Source: Edaphobacter acidisoli
GTDB lineage: Bacteria > Acidobacteriota > Terriglobia > Terriglobales > Acidobacteriaceae
DNA: 64,000 bases
Reading direction: 5' to 3'
Assembly (NCBI RefSeq): GCF_014642855.1
Contig: NZ_BMJB01000001.1
Location: forward strand, 1,674,001 to 1,738,000
Below are positions 26,581 through 35,019 of this stretch, piece after piece. The notes below the pieces were generated by a model. That model made no database searches, had not been told where the DNA came from, and saw nothing but the letters and a program-made list of their open reading frames with translations. The position numbers and the translations under genes were made by a program. Position 1 is the stretch's first letter; the number at the start of each line of letters is the position of its first letter.

Positions 26581-27330
26581 ATGTACGTGAACCCGTTCGA
26601 CGTCAATATCATCCACTTCCTCAATCAGTTCGCCCAACAATCGCACTTCCGCGACTACTTCATCGACACCGTTTCCACCAATCGGCTTCTCACTACAGCA
26701 TTCCTCTCCAGCATCCTCTGGTGGGCCTGGTTTCGCAACGACATCACTGGACAAAGTTCTGAGCAGGCAGGCGTGCTTTGCGAAGACAGAAAGATCATCA
26801 CCACAGGTGTCATCCTTTGCATCCTGGCAATCTTTATGGCTCGTGCCCTCGCTGTCCTGCTTCCCTTTCGCGAACGCCCTCTGCGCAATCCAGCTCTGCA
26901 CTTTCACCTGCCATTCGGACTCAATACCAACAATCTGTTCGGATGGAGCTCCTTCCCGAGCGATCATGCCACCTTCTTCTTCGCTCTTGGAATGACTATA
27001 TTCTGCATCTCTCGAAAGCTCGGAATCGCCGTCTGGTGTTATTCCTTCTTTGTCGCATGTGTACCGCTCGTCTATCAGGGGATTCACTATCCAACCGGCA
27101 TTCTCGCCGGGGCATTAATCGGCACTGCTATAGGAAGCCTGAATCTCAATAAGCGTGTAAGGGCATCTCTCAGCTCCGCACCACTGCGCTGGGTGGCACA
27201 GTCTCCGCGTACCTTTTATCCCTGCCTTTTCCTCATCACTTTCCTGTTCGGAGTCTTGTTCAATCCCGTTCGGCTCATCGCCACGGCCTCCCAGCACGCC
27301 ATTCGAGATATTCTCCACCACCATTTCTAA
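26581..27330 (+). CDS. PAP2-family membrane phosphatase
   Basis: A 249-residue protein with six hydrophobic segments and the three phosphatase motifs: a first motif ending FRERP, the second SSFPSDHAT, and the third VYQGIHYPTGILAG. The PSDH form (rather than PSGH) is also seen in BcrC-type undecaprenyl-diphosphate phosphatases, so recycling of the undecaprenyl carrier is a plausible role. Other phospholipid phosphatases share the fold. The ATG at 26581 was preferred to an in-frame TTG at 26548. The 256 bp before it hold the R2 hairpin and no other gene I can see. Confidence 0.8.
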   Translation: MYVNPFDVNIIHFLNQFAQQSHFRDYFIDTVSTNRLLTTAFLSSILWWAWFRNDITGQSSEQAGVLCEDRKIITTGVILCILAIFMARALAVLLPFRERPLRNPALHFHLPFGLNTNNLFGWSSFPSDHATFFFALGMTIFCISRKLGIAVWCYSFFVACVPLVYQGIHYPTGILAGALIGTAIGSLNLNKRVRASLSSAPLRWVAQSPRTFYPCLFLITFLFGVLFNPVRLIATASQHAIRDILHHHF

Positions 27331-27548
27331 CGATTTATTCCCATGACTGCCCATCGCCGACTTCAGTCATAGTCGCCACTCATTCTGGCGTTTAAACTGG
27401 AGCTATTCGCATTGCCCGCAGGCTCTTGCCATGTCATCAAAACCGTATTCATCTCGAATAGTCCTTCCTTCGAACAAGCACGCCTCGAACCTGATTCGCA
27501 ATTCGCGCATCAGACTCAAAACGACGCGGACTTTCGAGGAGGGACCAA

Positions 27549-27695
27549 ATGCTACTGATCATTCTCATTATTCTGATTCTGATCTTCGGTTTTGGCGGCT
27601 ATCGCATGGGGCCGGGGCTCGGCTATTACGGCGGCGGCAGCATCAGCCTTATTCTTCTCATCATCCTGATCCTGCTCCTACTACGGGTCTTCTAA
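27549..27695 (+). CDS. DUF3309-type tiny membrane protein
   Basis: A 48-residue product made of two Leu/Ile stretches around a short Gly-rich turn (FGFGGYRMGPGLGYYGGG). This is the pattern of DUF3309 mini-proteins. GAGGAGGGA lies just before the ATG, an excellent ribosome site, so it is very likely translated. It starts 218 bp after the PAP2 gene and ends 36 bp before the haemoglobin gene. Function unknown; membrane localisation is inferred from composition. Confidence 0.75.
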   Translation: MLLIILIILILIFGFGGYRMGPGLGYYGGGSISLILLIILILLLLRVF

Positions 27696-27731
27696 ACAGC
27701 AACCGCTTCATGACAGCTCCATCAGGATTCC

Positions 27732-28103
27732 ATGCACATTACTGAAGAAGAGATTAGTACGCTTGTCGACCGCTTCTACGCCAAAGTCCGCCAGGACGAA
27801 GAGATCGGCCCCATCTTCAACGCCATCGTCGACGACTGGCCGCACCATCTCGCCAAGCTCAAGGACTTCTGGTCCAGTACGATGCTCGGCAGCGGTCGTT
27901 ACAAAGGCCACCCGATGATGACCCACCTTCAGCTCCCTCTCGACCCGCCCCACTTCCATCGCTGGCTCACTCTCTTTGAAGAGACCGCCAGCGAGACACT
28001 GCGGCCCACCGCCGCCGCCGAAATCCTCGACAAAGCCCACCGCATCGCCCAGAACTTCCAGGCAGGCATCGCCTACCAACGCGCCGCTTCCACATCTGAC
28101 TGA
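27732..28103 (+). CDS. Group III truncated haemoglobin
   Basis: A 123-residue globin. ITEEEISTLVDRFYAKVRQDEEIGPIF is the A-B helix start. DDWPHHLAKLKDFWSSTMLGSGRYKGHPM contains the E-helix and the KGHPM segment typical of group III. HFHRWLTLFEETASETL carries the proximal His on the F helix. Such proteins bind oxygen, nitric oxide or peroxide with haem. The start ATG is the natural globin N-terminus. No regulator is visible. Confidence 0.9.
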   Translation: MHITEEEISTLVDRFYAKVRQDEEIGPIFNAIVDDWPHHLAKLKDFWSSTMLGSGRYKGHPMMTHLQLPLDPPHFHRWLTLFEETASETLRPTAAAEILDKAHRIAQNFQAGIAYQRAASTSD

Positions 28104-28181
28104 TCAAAACTTACTTGCAGAAAACCTGTCTTGCTCATTACAGTGGCACGGTAAACGATTTCTATCCCGACAGGTTTCCAA

Positions 28182-29759
28182 ATGCTCTTTACCCGCCGCC
28201 GTGCCCTCCAGTTGATGGCCTCCGGAGCATCTGCGCTCGCCCTCCGCCCATCCTTCGCACAACAAAGCGCCAGCCTCCCCATCGCCGCAGGCCCATTCAA
28301 GGGCACGCGCGAATCGCTGGCTGCCTACACTGTCCCCGCGTGGTTCGCTGAAGCCAAATTCGGCATCTGGTCACACTGGGGCCCGCAGTCCGCCGTTGAA
28401 TACGGCGATTGGTACGCCCGCACCATGTACATCCAAGGCTCCAGCGAGTACTACTACCACGTCGAAACCTACGGCCATCCCTCCAAAGTCGGCTACAAAG
28501 ACCTCATCCCCCAATTCAAAGCCGCGCGCTGGGATCCTGACCATCTCATGGACCTCTACGTCAAGGCTGGCGCAAAGTACTTCTTCTCTATGGGTGTCCA
28601 CCACGACAACTTCGACATGTGGAACTCCAAATATCAACCACGCTGGAACGCCGTCGCCACCGGCCCCCAACGCGACATCGTCGGCGAGTGGAAGACCGCC
28701 GCCCGCAAACGCGGCCTGCGCTTCGGCGTCAGCGAGCACCTCTCCAACTCCTTCGACTGGTTCGCCCCCGCGCACACCAGCGACTCCACCGGCCCGCTCG
28801 CCGGCGTCCCCTACGACGGCACACTCTCCGACTACGCCGACCTCTACCACGACTACTCCGGCATGCCTGCCAACTTCGCCAAAACCGCAGAAGCCATGGG
28901 CCGCGTCGCACCCACCTGGTGGAAGCTCCAGTACTTTAACCGCGTCAAAGACCTCATCGACCAGCACCAGCCCGACATCCTCTACACAGACGGAGGCATT
29001 CCCTTCGATGAGTACGGCTTCTCGCTCGTCGCCAATCTCTACAACGTCAGCGCCGCCCGCCACAATGGCGCGGTCGAAGCCGTCTACACCAGCAAGACGC
29101 GCACCGACTGCGAAACCGGCACCTGCGCACTCGACCGCGAGCGTGGCGTCCTCGACGACATCTCACCCACGCCCTGGCAGACCGACACCTGCATTGGGGG
29201 CTGGCACTACAAACGTGGCATCAAATACAAGTCCGCGAAAAAAGTCATCGACCTGCTGGTCGATATCGTCAGCAAAAACGGCAATCTGCTCCTCAACTTC
29301 CCCCTGCCCAACTCCGGCGAACTCGATTACGAAGAGATGGTCACGCTCAATGGCATCACCGCATGGATGCAGACCAACAGCGAAGGCATCTACGCCACAC
29401 GCCCGTGGAAAGCCTACGGCGAAGGCCCCGCAATGAAGGTCGTCATTCCATCCAACGGTAAAGAGTTCGATCCCAACGAAGGCAGGAAGCCAGACCTCGG
29501 TCCAACGGACATCCGCTTCACCACCAAACCCGGGATCCTCTTCGCATTCGTTCAAGGCTGGCCCGGCGCAGAAGCCGTCATCACATCGCTCGGCACAACC
29601 AGCGCACAGAACCCACCCAAAATCACAAGCGCCACCATGCTAGGCCACGATGCGCAACTGAAGTTCACGCAAAGCAGCGACGCACTCCGCGTCAAACTCC
29701 CCGGCAACCGTCCAAGCACAGCCGACATCGGTATCGCACTCAAGCTCACCACCGCCTGA
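28182..29759 (+). CDS. Alpha-L-fucosidase, GH29
   Basis: A 525-residue exported glycosidase. The leader FTRRRALQLMASGASALAL is Tat-like, and cleavage likely follows SFAQ. The GH29 catalytic region shows KFGIWSHWGPQS, EYGDWYARTMY, VHHDNFDMWNS and DILYTDGGIPF, in which Asp270 fits the nucleophile position. The product would remove terminal fucose from plant or microbial glycans. The final 120 residues form a beta-rich C-terminal domain. It shares a terminator with the convergent SDR gene. Confidence 0.9.
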   Translation: MLFTRRRALQLMASGASALALRPSFAQQSASLPIAAGPFKGTRESLAAYTVPAWFAEAKFGIWSHWGPQSAVEYGDWYARTMYIQGSSEYYYHVETYGHPSKVGYKDLIPQFKAARWDPDHLMDLYVKAGAKYFFSMGVHHDNFDMWNSKYQPRWNAVATGPQRDIVGEWKTAARKRGLRFGVSEHLSNSFDWFAPAHTSDSTGPLAGVPYDGTLSDYADLYHDYSGMPANFAKTAEAMGRVAPTWWKLQYFNRVKDLIDQHQPDILYTDGGIPFDEYGFSLVANLYNVSAARHNGAVEAVYTSKTRTDCETGTCALDRERGVLDDISPTPWQTDTCIGGWHYKRGIKYKSAKKVIDLLVDIVSKNGNLLLNFPLPNSGELDYEEMVTLNGITAWMQTNSEGIYATRPWKAYGEGPAMKVVIPSNGKEFDPNEGRKPDLGPTDIRFTTKPGILFAFVQGWPGAEAVITSLGTTSAQNPPKITSATMLGHDAQLKFTQSSDALRVKLPGNRPSTADIGIALKLTTA

Positions 29760-29780
29760 GTCCCCATCGTGGACACAAAA

Positions 29781-29812
29781 GAAAAGCCCCGGACAACCCC
29801 GGGGCTTTCCTT
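29781..29812. terminator. Bidirectional intrinsic terminator
   Basis: AAAAGCCCCGG and CCGGGGCTTT form a stem around a short loop, flanked by A- and T-rich ends. It lies between the GH29 gene and the convergent end of the hexuronate operon and can serve both. Confidence 0.8.
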
Positions 29813-29832
29813 TCAAACCAGGCTCGACGAAA

Positions 29833-30609
29833 TTACTGATTCACACCGCTGGCCAAAAATCCACCATCCACCACCAAAATCTCCCCAGTAACAAACGCCG
29901 AAGCATCGCTGGCCAAAAAGATCGCCGACCCCACCAACTCCTCCGTCTTGCCAAACCGCCCCATCGGCGTCCGCATCAACAGCTCCTTGCCGCGCTCGCT
30001 CTCATCCAGCAGCTTCGCATTCAATGCAGTCCGAAACACTCCAGGAGCAATCGCATTCACAGTCACGCCCTGCGAGCTCCACTCCACCGCCAGCGACTTC
30101 GTCAGCGCGCCAACCGCGGCCTTGCTCGCCGCGTAGGCCGTCACTTCCTTCAGACTCACAAACGTATTCAGCGACGCGATGTTGATGATGCGTCCATACC
30201 CGCGCTCCAGCATGTGCTTGCCGAAGATCTGGCAGGCCCGCAGCGTACCCGTCACGTTCGTGTTCATGATGTCGTTCCAAGTTTCTTCCGGAACCGTCAA
30301 CGTAGGCTCGCGCTTGATCTTGCCCGCGCAATTAATCAGAATGTCCACCTTGCCAAACGCTTTCAACGTTCCATCAAGCAGGGTCTGCAGAGTCGCGCGA
30401 TCGCCCACGTCCGAGGTCAGCCGCAGCGACCGCCGCCCCGTCGCTTCAATTGCCTTGGCGGCCTCGTCTACCTGCTCCTGACGGCGCGAACTTGCCACCA
30501 CATCGGCCCCGGCCTCTGCCAGTCCGATTGCCATCGCCAGGCCGATACCCGACGTTCCGCCCACCACTACAGCCGACTTGCCGCTCAGATCAAACAACGG
30601 ATGACCCAT
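29833..30609 (-). CDS. Short-chain dehydrogenase, gluconate 5-dehydrogenase/KduD type
   Basis: A 258-residue classical SDR. It has the cofactor loop GGTSGIG at 18-24, NCAG at 93-96, catalytic Ser146, Tyr159 and Lys163, and the closing VTGEILVVDGG. It most resembles IdnO/KduD-type sugar-acid reductases. In this operon a 5-keto acid reductase acting on fructuronate or tagaturonate would fit, because no UxaB/UxuB gene is present; that is an inference. The ATG at 30609 has GGAGAGG nine bases before it. A TTG overlapping the gntK stop at 30633 lacks such a site. Last gene of the operon. Confidence 0.8.
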   Translation of the reverse strand: MGHPLFDLSGKSAVVVGGTSGIGLAMAIGLAEAGADVVASSRRQEQVDEAAKAIEATGRRSLRLTSDVGDRATLQTLLDGTLKAFGKVDILINCAGKIKREPTLTVPEETWNDIMNTNVTGTLRACQIFGKHMLERGYGRIINIASLNTFVSLKEVTAYAASKAAVGALTKSLAVEWSSQGVTVNAIAPGVFRTALNAKLLDESERGKELLMRTPMGRFGKTEELVGSAIFLASDASAFVTGEILVVDGGFLASGVNQ

Positions 30610-30629
30610 CGAAAATGTCCTCTCCTCTT

Positions 30630-31151
30630 TCAAAAAATCTGTTGCCCATGAGCTGTTCGAGAAGCTGCAAGATACTCCAGTATCCGGCCCGCAACCTCCT
30701 CCGGCGCGCGGTCGTTGACGACATGCAGCGCATCCGTGGGTCTCTCCAGAGTAGCAAGCTGGCTGTCCAGAAGCTTCGGATTCATATATTCATGCCGGCG
30801 TTTTGCCAGACGCGTCGCAATCAGCTCTTTCGGCCCATCCAAAAATATAAACTGCAGATGAGCAGGAACCACACCGTCTTTCAGCGTCTCCTGATATTTC
30901 ACCTTCAGTGCAGAACACGCCAGCACACCGCTCGTGCCATCGCCGTCCCACCCACGCAGCAGCCGGTTCAAGTCGTGCAACCAGGGCGCGCGCTCCTCAT
31001 CGGTCAGCGCGGTGCCGCCCGCCATCTTCTGCTTGTGTGATGGAGGAAAGTAATCGTCAGCATCGGCGAACATCCATCCCGCACGATTGGCAATAAGCCG
31101 GCCAATCGTCGTCTTTCCGCATCCGCTCACACCCATCAGCACCGCAATCAT
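30630..31151 (-). CDS. gntK: Gluconokinase
   Basis: A 173-residue P-loop kinase that phosphorylates D-gluconate to 6-phosphogluconate. Walker A is GVSGCGKTT at 7-15. DADDYFPPSHKQKMAGGTALTDEER holds the substrate-binding segment of the GntK family. ACSALKVKYQ and FLDG follow. The length is normal. It lies between kdgK and the SDR gene in the hexuronate operon. Gluconate is not a normal intermediate of uronate breakdown, which makes this neighbour informative. Confidence 0.92.
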   Translation of the reverse strand: MIAVLMGVSGCGKTTIGRLIANRAGWMFADADDYFPPSHKQKMAGGTALTDEERAPWLHDLNRLLRGWDGDGTSGVLACSALKVKYQETLKDGVVPAHLQFIFLDGPKELIATRLAKRRHEYMNPKLLDSQLATLERPTDALHVVNDRAPEEVAGRILEYLAASRTAHGQQIF

Positions 31152-31225
31152 TCACACTCCCGCGTTGGCGGACGCGCCACAGGCCCCGAGTACAACAGGC
31201 CATAGACGCGCCCGCTTCCGAGCCT

Positions 31226-32308
31226 CTACCTCTGAATCCGCGCAGAGCCGCCGCTGGCAAACGCCTTCACCTGGTCCAGCGTCGCCATCGTCGTATCGCC
31301 TGGGAAGGTCGTCATCAGCGCGCCATGCGCCCAGCCTAGTTTGATCGCCTCTTCCGGCGTGTTTCCGTTCAGCAGCCCATAGATAAAGCCGGCAGCAAAG
31401 CCGTCGCCGCCGCCCACACGGTCCAGCACATCCAATTCGCACGTTGGAGCATACACAGCTTTGCCGTTCACCCACGCCACAGCGCTCCACGTGTGATGGT
31501 TCGTCGTATGCACCTCGCGCAGAGTCGTCGCCACGACCTTCACCTTCGGGAACTTCTTCACGACGTTCTCAATCATCCCGAGAAACACGCTCGTATCCAG
31601 CTTCGACTTGGCCGTCACCTCCGGCCCGGCCACCCCAAGTCCCTTCTGTAGGTCCTCTTCGTTGCCCACCAGCACGTCCACGTTCTCGACAATCGCGCCC
31701 AACACCTTGTGCGCACGCTCCATGCCGCCCTGCGGCTTCCACAGCTTCTCCCGGTAGTTCAAATCAAAAGAGCAGATCGCGCCAGCGGCCTTAGCAGCCT
31801 TCATCGCCTCAATCGCCAACTCCGCCGTCGTCTCCGAAAGCGATGCAAAAATTCCGCCGCTATGGAACCATCGCACGCCCTCACCGAAGATCGCCTTCCA
31901 GTCGAAGTCGCCCGGCTTCATCAGCGCCGCCGCCTCGTTGCATCGGTTGTAGAACACCACCGGAGCGCGCACTCCCAGCCCCTGGTCGCTATACACCGTG
32001 GCCATATTCGGCCCGCGCACGCCGTCATGCTCAAACCGCTTGTAAAGCGGACGCACGCCCATCGCCAGCACGCGCTCGGCAATCAGGTCGCCAATCGGAT
32101 AGTTCACCATCGCCGTCGCAATGCCCGTGCGCTGCTTAAAACAATCCGACAGGTTCGCCGCCACATTGAACTCGCCGCCACTCACATGCACCGCAAAGTT
32201 CGTGGCTTTGCGAAACGGGATGATCCCCGGGTCCAGCCGGTTCACCATTGCACCCAGCGAAAGCAGATCCAGTGATCCCTTCTCAGGGATATTGAAGCCT
32301 AGACTCAC
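31226..32308 (-). CDS. kdgK: PfkB-family sugar kinase, probable 2-keto-3-deoxygluconate kinase
   Basis: A 360-residue ribokinase-family enzyme. The N-terminus has VSGGEFNVAANLSD, a sugar-binding Gly-Gly segment. The C-terminus has DRVGGGDGFAAGFIYGLL, with the anion hole and catalytic Asp. The gene context (uxaC, uxaE) points to 2-keto-3-deoxygluconate, whose phosphorylation gives KDPG for the Entner-Doudoroff aldolase. A GTG at 32308 follows a perfect GAGGAGG; an in-frame TTG at 32368 would add 20 basic, unconserved residues. KDG specificity is inferred; another keto-sugar is possible. Confidence 0.8.
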   Translation of the reverse strand: MSLGFNIPEKGSLDLLSLGAMVNRLDPGIIPFRKATNFAVHVSGGEFNVAANLSDCFKQRTGIATAMVNYPIGDLIAERVLAMGVRPLYKRFEHDGVRGPNMATVYSDQGLGVRAPVVFYNRCNEAAALMKPGDFDWKAIFGEGVRWFHSGGIFASLSETTAELAIEAMKAAKAAGAICSFDLNYREKLWKPQGGMERAHKVLGAIVENVDVLVGNEEDLQKGLGVAGPEVTAKSKLDTSVFLGMIENVVKKFPKVKVVATTLREVHTTNHHTWSAVAWVNGKAVYAPTCELDVLDRVGGGDGFAAGFIYGLLNGNTPEEAIKLGWAHGALMTTFPGDTTMATLDQVKAFASGGSARIQR

Positions 32309-32376
32309 GACATTCCTCCTCAAAGTTCTCCGACGCCTTCCAAGGCCATCGAGTTTACTCTCTCTCAACGACTTTG

Positions 32377-33639
32377 TTACTTGCCCAGAAACACAGGTTT
32401 GATGTGGCGCTCATAAAGATTAGTTGTCACATTTCGCGCAACCACCTCTTCATTCGCCTCCAGAGCCTTCAGATATCGATCACCCATCTTCGCCGCCACC
32501 TTGAATCCCACATGCAGCAACTGACGGAAGCTTGGGTTGTAAGCCTTATTGCCCTGATCATGCCGCAGTGCTGACGTGTATTGCGCGCTGGTCCATCCAT
32601 TCACTTCTTCTGGCTTCGGCAACTTCGCAGGATCAATATCGATCACCGTCGCATAAGGCGCGCACAACTCTTCGGCATGAGCAAACGCCTCGGCATAAAC
32701 CTCCTTGGCAATCTCCAACCCTGTCCCGCCAGCTTCAGCCAGGCCAATCAGCTCCTCAAGCCAAGTCGTGCCCGCAGTCTTCATGTGGACGCCCGCACCA
32801 AACTTCTTCACCCCATCATGAATCGCTTTATAGATCGAAAACTTGTCCGAACCCGAGTGCACACTCAGCTTCAAATTCTCCGGCAGCCCATAGCGCTTCA
32901 CCGCAAACGCAATCGTCGCCAGATCATCGGTGAACTCCTTCGTGAACTGCGCCACATCGCCCACATAGTCCACACCCTTGTTGAACCGCCCGGTAAACTT
33001 CGGCGCAATCGTCTGGATCGGAATCTTCTCATCCGCAATCGCCGCCAGAATAATCAGCAACTCCACCGGCGTCTGCGGCGAATCAGTCTCGTCCATCGAG
33101 ACCTCAGCAATAAACTTGCCCTCGCCCTTCTTCTCCACTAGATACCGATAGATCTTCCCTGCATCCTGCACCGCGGCCAGAAACTTATTCGCCACCGCCG
33201 TCACAAACGCCACATCCGTCTTGAACGGCTGATTGATCTGCGGAATCGTCACCGTCCCCACCAACTCCGGATGCCGCGCCACAAACGCAGCAACGTCCTT
33301 CGCATCCGCAGGCTGGCCAATCATCTCCGCCACATCCAGCGTAAAGAAATCGCACGGCGTCAGAAAGCGGTCCACCGTCTTCAAATTGATATGGTCTGCA
33401 TCCAGAAAGTAAGGCTTCGTCCACTGCAGCGCCTTCACCGCTGCATCAGCCTCAACCCGCGTCTGGCTCGGCTCCGAACCGATGATTGTGTGCTCGCGGT
33501 TCGATTTGTTCCACACCGGAACTACCTCAACGCCGGCTTCACCCGCCATCACGCAGGCCGCCAACTGCGCCTTTGCCTGGTGCGCAAATCTGTCCCCCAC
33601 ACCCAAAGAAAACTTAGGAAGCCTCAACCCCTCACTCAT
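32377..33639 (-). CDS. uxaE: Tagaturonate epimerase UxaE-like
   Basis: A 420-residue cytoplasmic protein. The opening MSEGLRLPKFSLGVGDRF, the segment YFLDADHINLKTVDRF, SMDETDSPQTPVELL and LKLSVHSGSDKFSIY match the family I know as UxaE (described from Thermotoga). That enzyme interconverts D-tagaturonate and D-fructuronate, linking galacturonate to the glucuronate branch. The neighbour uxaC supplies the substrate. A palindromic operator-like site lies 28-46 bp before the start. Confidence 0.8.
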   Translation of the reverse strand: MSEGLRLPKFSLGVGDRFAHQAKAQLAACVMAGEAGVEVVPVWNKSNREHTIIGSEPSQTRVEADAAVKALQWTKPYFLDADHINLKTVDRFLTPCDFFTLDVAEMIGQPADAKDVAAFVARHPELVGTVTIPQINQPFKTDVAFVTAVANKFLAAVQDAGKIYRYLVEKKGEGKFIAEVSMDETDSPQTPVELLIILAAIADEKIPIQTIAPKFTGRFNKGVDYVGDVAQFTKEFTDDLATIAFAVKRYGLPENLKLSVHSGSDKFSIYKAIHDGVKKFGAGVHMKTAGTTWLEELIGLAEAGGTGLEIAKEVYAEAFAHAEELCAPYATVIDIDPAKLPKPEEVNGWTSAQYTSALRHDQGNKAYNPSFRQLLHVGFKVAAKMGDRYLKALEANEEVVARNVTTNLYERHIKPVFLGK

Positions 33640-33666
33640 CGCAAACGCTCTTTTCTACCCTCAATT

Positions 33667-33685
33667 AAATTGGTTCGACCAATTT
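33667..33685. promoter_or_regulatory. GntR-type operator palindrome upstream of uxaE
   Basis: AAATTGGT-TCG-ACCAATTT: two perfect eight-base half-sites around a three-base centre. The half-site ATTGGT/ACCAAT is like that of enterobacterial UxuR/ExuR operators, which have a shorter centre. It lies 28 bp before the uxaE start. A related site lies before uxaC at 36433. No regulator gene is in view. Confidence 0.65.
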
Positions 33686-33728
33686 CGGATTGTCCCAGCA
33701 TACCGGCAAACCCACCCAGTTGCAAACA

Positions 33729-35006
33729 CTAATCCTTGAACCGCCCCTCATAAGCCCAAAGCCCCAGCCCAGGATTCGAGATATAGAAGATCTCCTCCCC
33801 ATCCACCACATTCCACCCATCCTTCAGCTTCGCCGGGTCATACTTGGCCGAATACTCCTTCAAATCCCCATAAGCAAAGTGCACACTCTCAATCTCCTCG
33901 CGCGTCAGGTGCCCAGGACAATACCGAATCGTGAACCGCCCCTCGCTCGATCCGTGAATCAAATGCGCCGCCGCACTCAGGTTCCTCGCCAGCGCCGGAT
34001 CTTCCTTCACCAACTCCAGCGTCTTCGGAGTCCCACAGTACCCATACTTGCGAATCAGCTTGTCAATCGCCGCATCCTCGCCAAACTCATGCACCCCGGG
34101 AGCCAGCACAATCAACTCCGCATTGTCCGCCAGCGCCATCCGCGTCCGGTACACACTCTTGTTCCCCAGCCAGGTGCTCCTGAACTCATGCGGATCAAGA
34201 AACACAACCGCCTTCTTGATCTCACGGTTCATCATCTGAAAGTTCACCTTCAAACTCAGCGCCGCTGCCAGCTCAAAACACTCCGTATCGTCACCGATAT
34301 ACAACCCGCGAATTACCAGATCACCAGCGTCATTCTTCCCCACCACCGTCTGCACATACACAATTGGCGGCATGTGCTTGCCGAAGTGCTCGCTCGCATA
34401 GTTCAGCACCCGCCGCACAGGAGTATCCGCGCGACCCATCATGCGCTCCATGCCATACACCGCACCCAGAAAATGGCTGCGATGAATCCCAATCGACCCA
34501 CCCGTCCCCACAAAAATATTCTTGTTGTAGTTCGCCATGCCGATCACTTCATGCGGAACCACCTGCCCAATTGACAAAATCAAATCATGCCCGCCATCCC
34601 GCAGCAGCTTATTCACCTGCGCCGGCCACGGATAATCAACCTTGCCCTCACTCACGTCATACAAAAAGCTTCCCGGCACCTCGCCCAGCGTCACCACATC
34701 GTTCCGCCAGTCATGCACGCGAAATAGCCCACGCGGAGTCGCCCCAAACATCGTCGCAATCTCCGTATCGGTCATCGCCTTATGCGTGCCCAGCGCAGGC
34801 AGCACGTCCGTCAGGCGCTCGCCATAGTACTGCCAGGCCATCGCCGTCAACACACCGCTCTGCGAATGCATCCGCGTAAAGTCCGGCGGCACAGCCAGCA
34901 CCTTCTTGCGAGCGCCCAGCTTATCCAGCGCAGAAAACAGCCCCGCCTTCACCTCAGCCAGAGACATCTCGGTTGTCGGCGATCCAGCACCAAAATACAG
35001 ACTCAT
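33729..35006 (-). CDS. LarA-like nickel-pincer enzyme (lactate racemase superfamily)
   Basis: A 425-residue cytoplasmic protein. VPPDFTR (39-45) is the LarA-type N-terminal motif. LGTHK carries His75, VVPHEVIG carries His152 and the nearby NYNK carries Lys162, the positions where LarA has its two catalytic His and cofactor-linked Lys. GIHRSH (174-179) follows. LarA homologues use a nickel pincer nucleotide to shuttle hydride at alpha-hydroxy acids; one studied group epimerises gluconate to mannonate at C2. In this operon a mannonate/gluconate or altronate epimerisation would fit, but this is inferred. Its start is 13 bp after uxaC, so both share one message. larB/C/E cofactor genes are not in the window. 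Confidence 0.75.
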   Translation of the reverse strand: MSLYFGAGSPTTEMSLAEVKAGLFSALDKLGARKKVLAVPPDFTRMHSQSGVLTAMAWQYYGERLTDVLPALGTHKAMTDTEIATMFGATPRGLFRVHDWRNDVVTLGEVPGSFLYDVSEGKVDYPWPAQVNKLLRDGGHDLILSIGQVVPHEVIGMANYNKNIFVGTGGSIGIHRSHFLGAVYGMERMMGRADTPVRRVLNYASEHFGKHMPPIVYVQTVVGKNDAGDLVIRGLYIGDDTECFELAAALSLKVNFQMMNREIKKAVVFLDPHEFRSTWLGNKSVYRTRMALADNAELIVLAPGVHEFGEDAAIDKLIRKYGYCGTPKTLELVKEDPALARNLSAAAHLIHGSSEGRFTIRYCPGHLTREEIESVHFAYGDLKEYSAKYDPAKLKDGWNVVDGEEIFYISNPGLGLWAYEGRFKD

Positions 35007-35019
35007 CGCTCTCTCCGAA

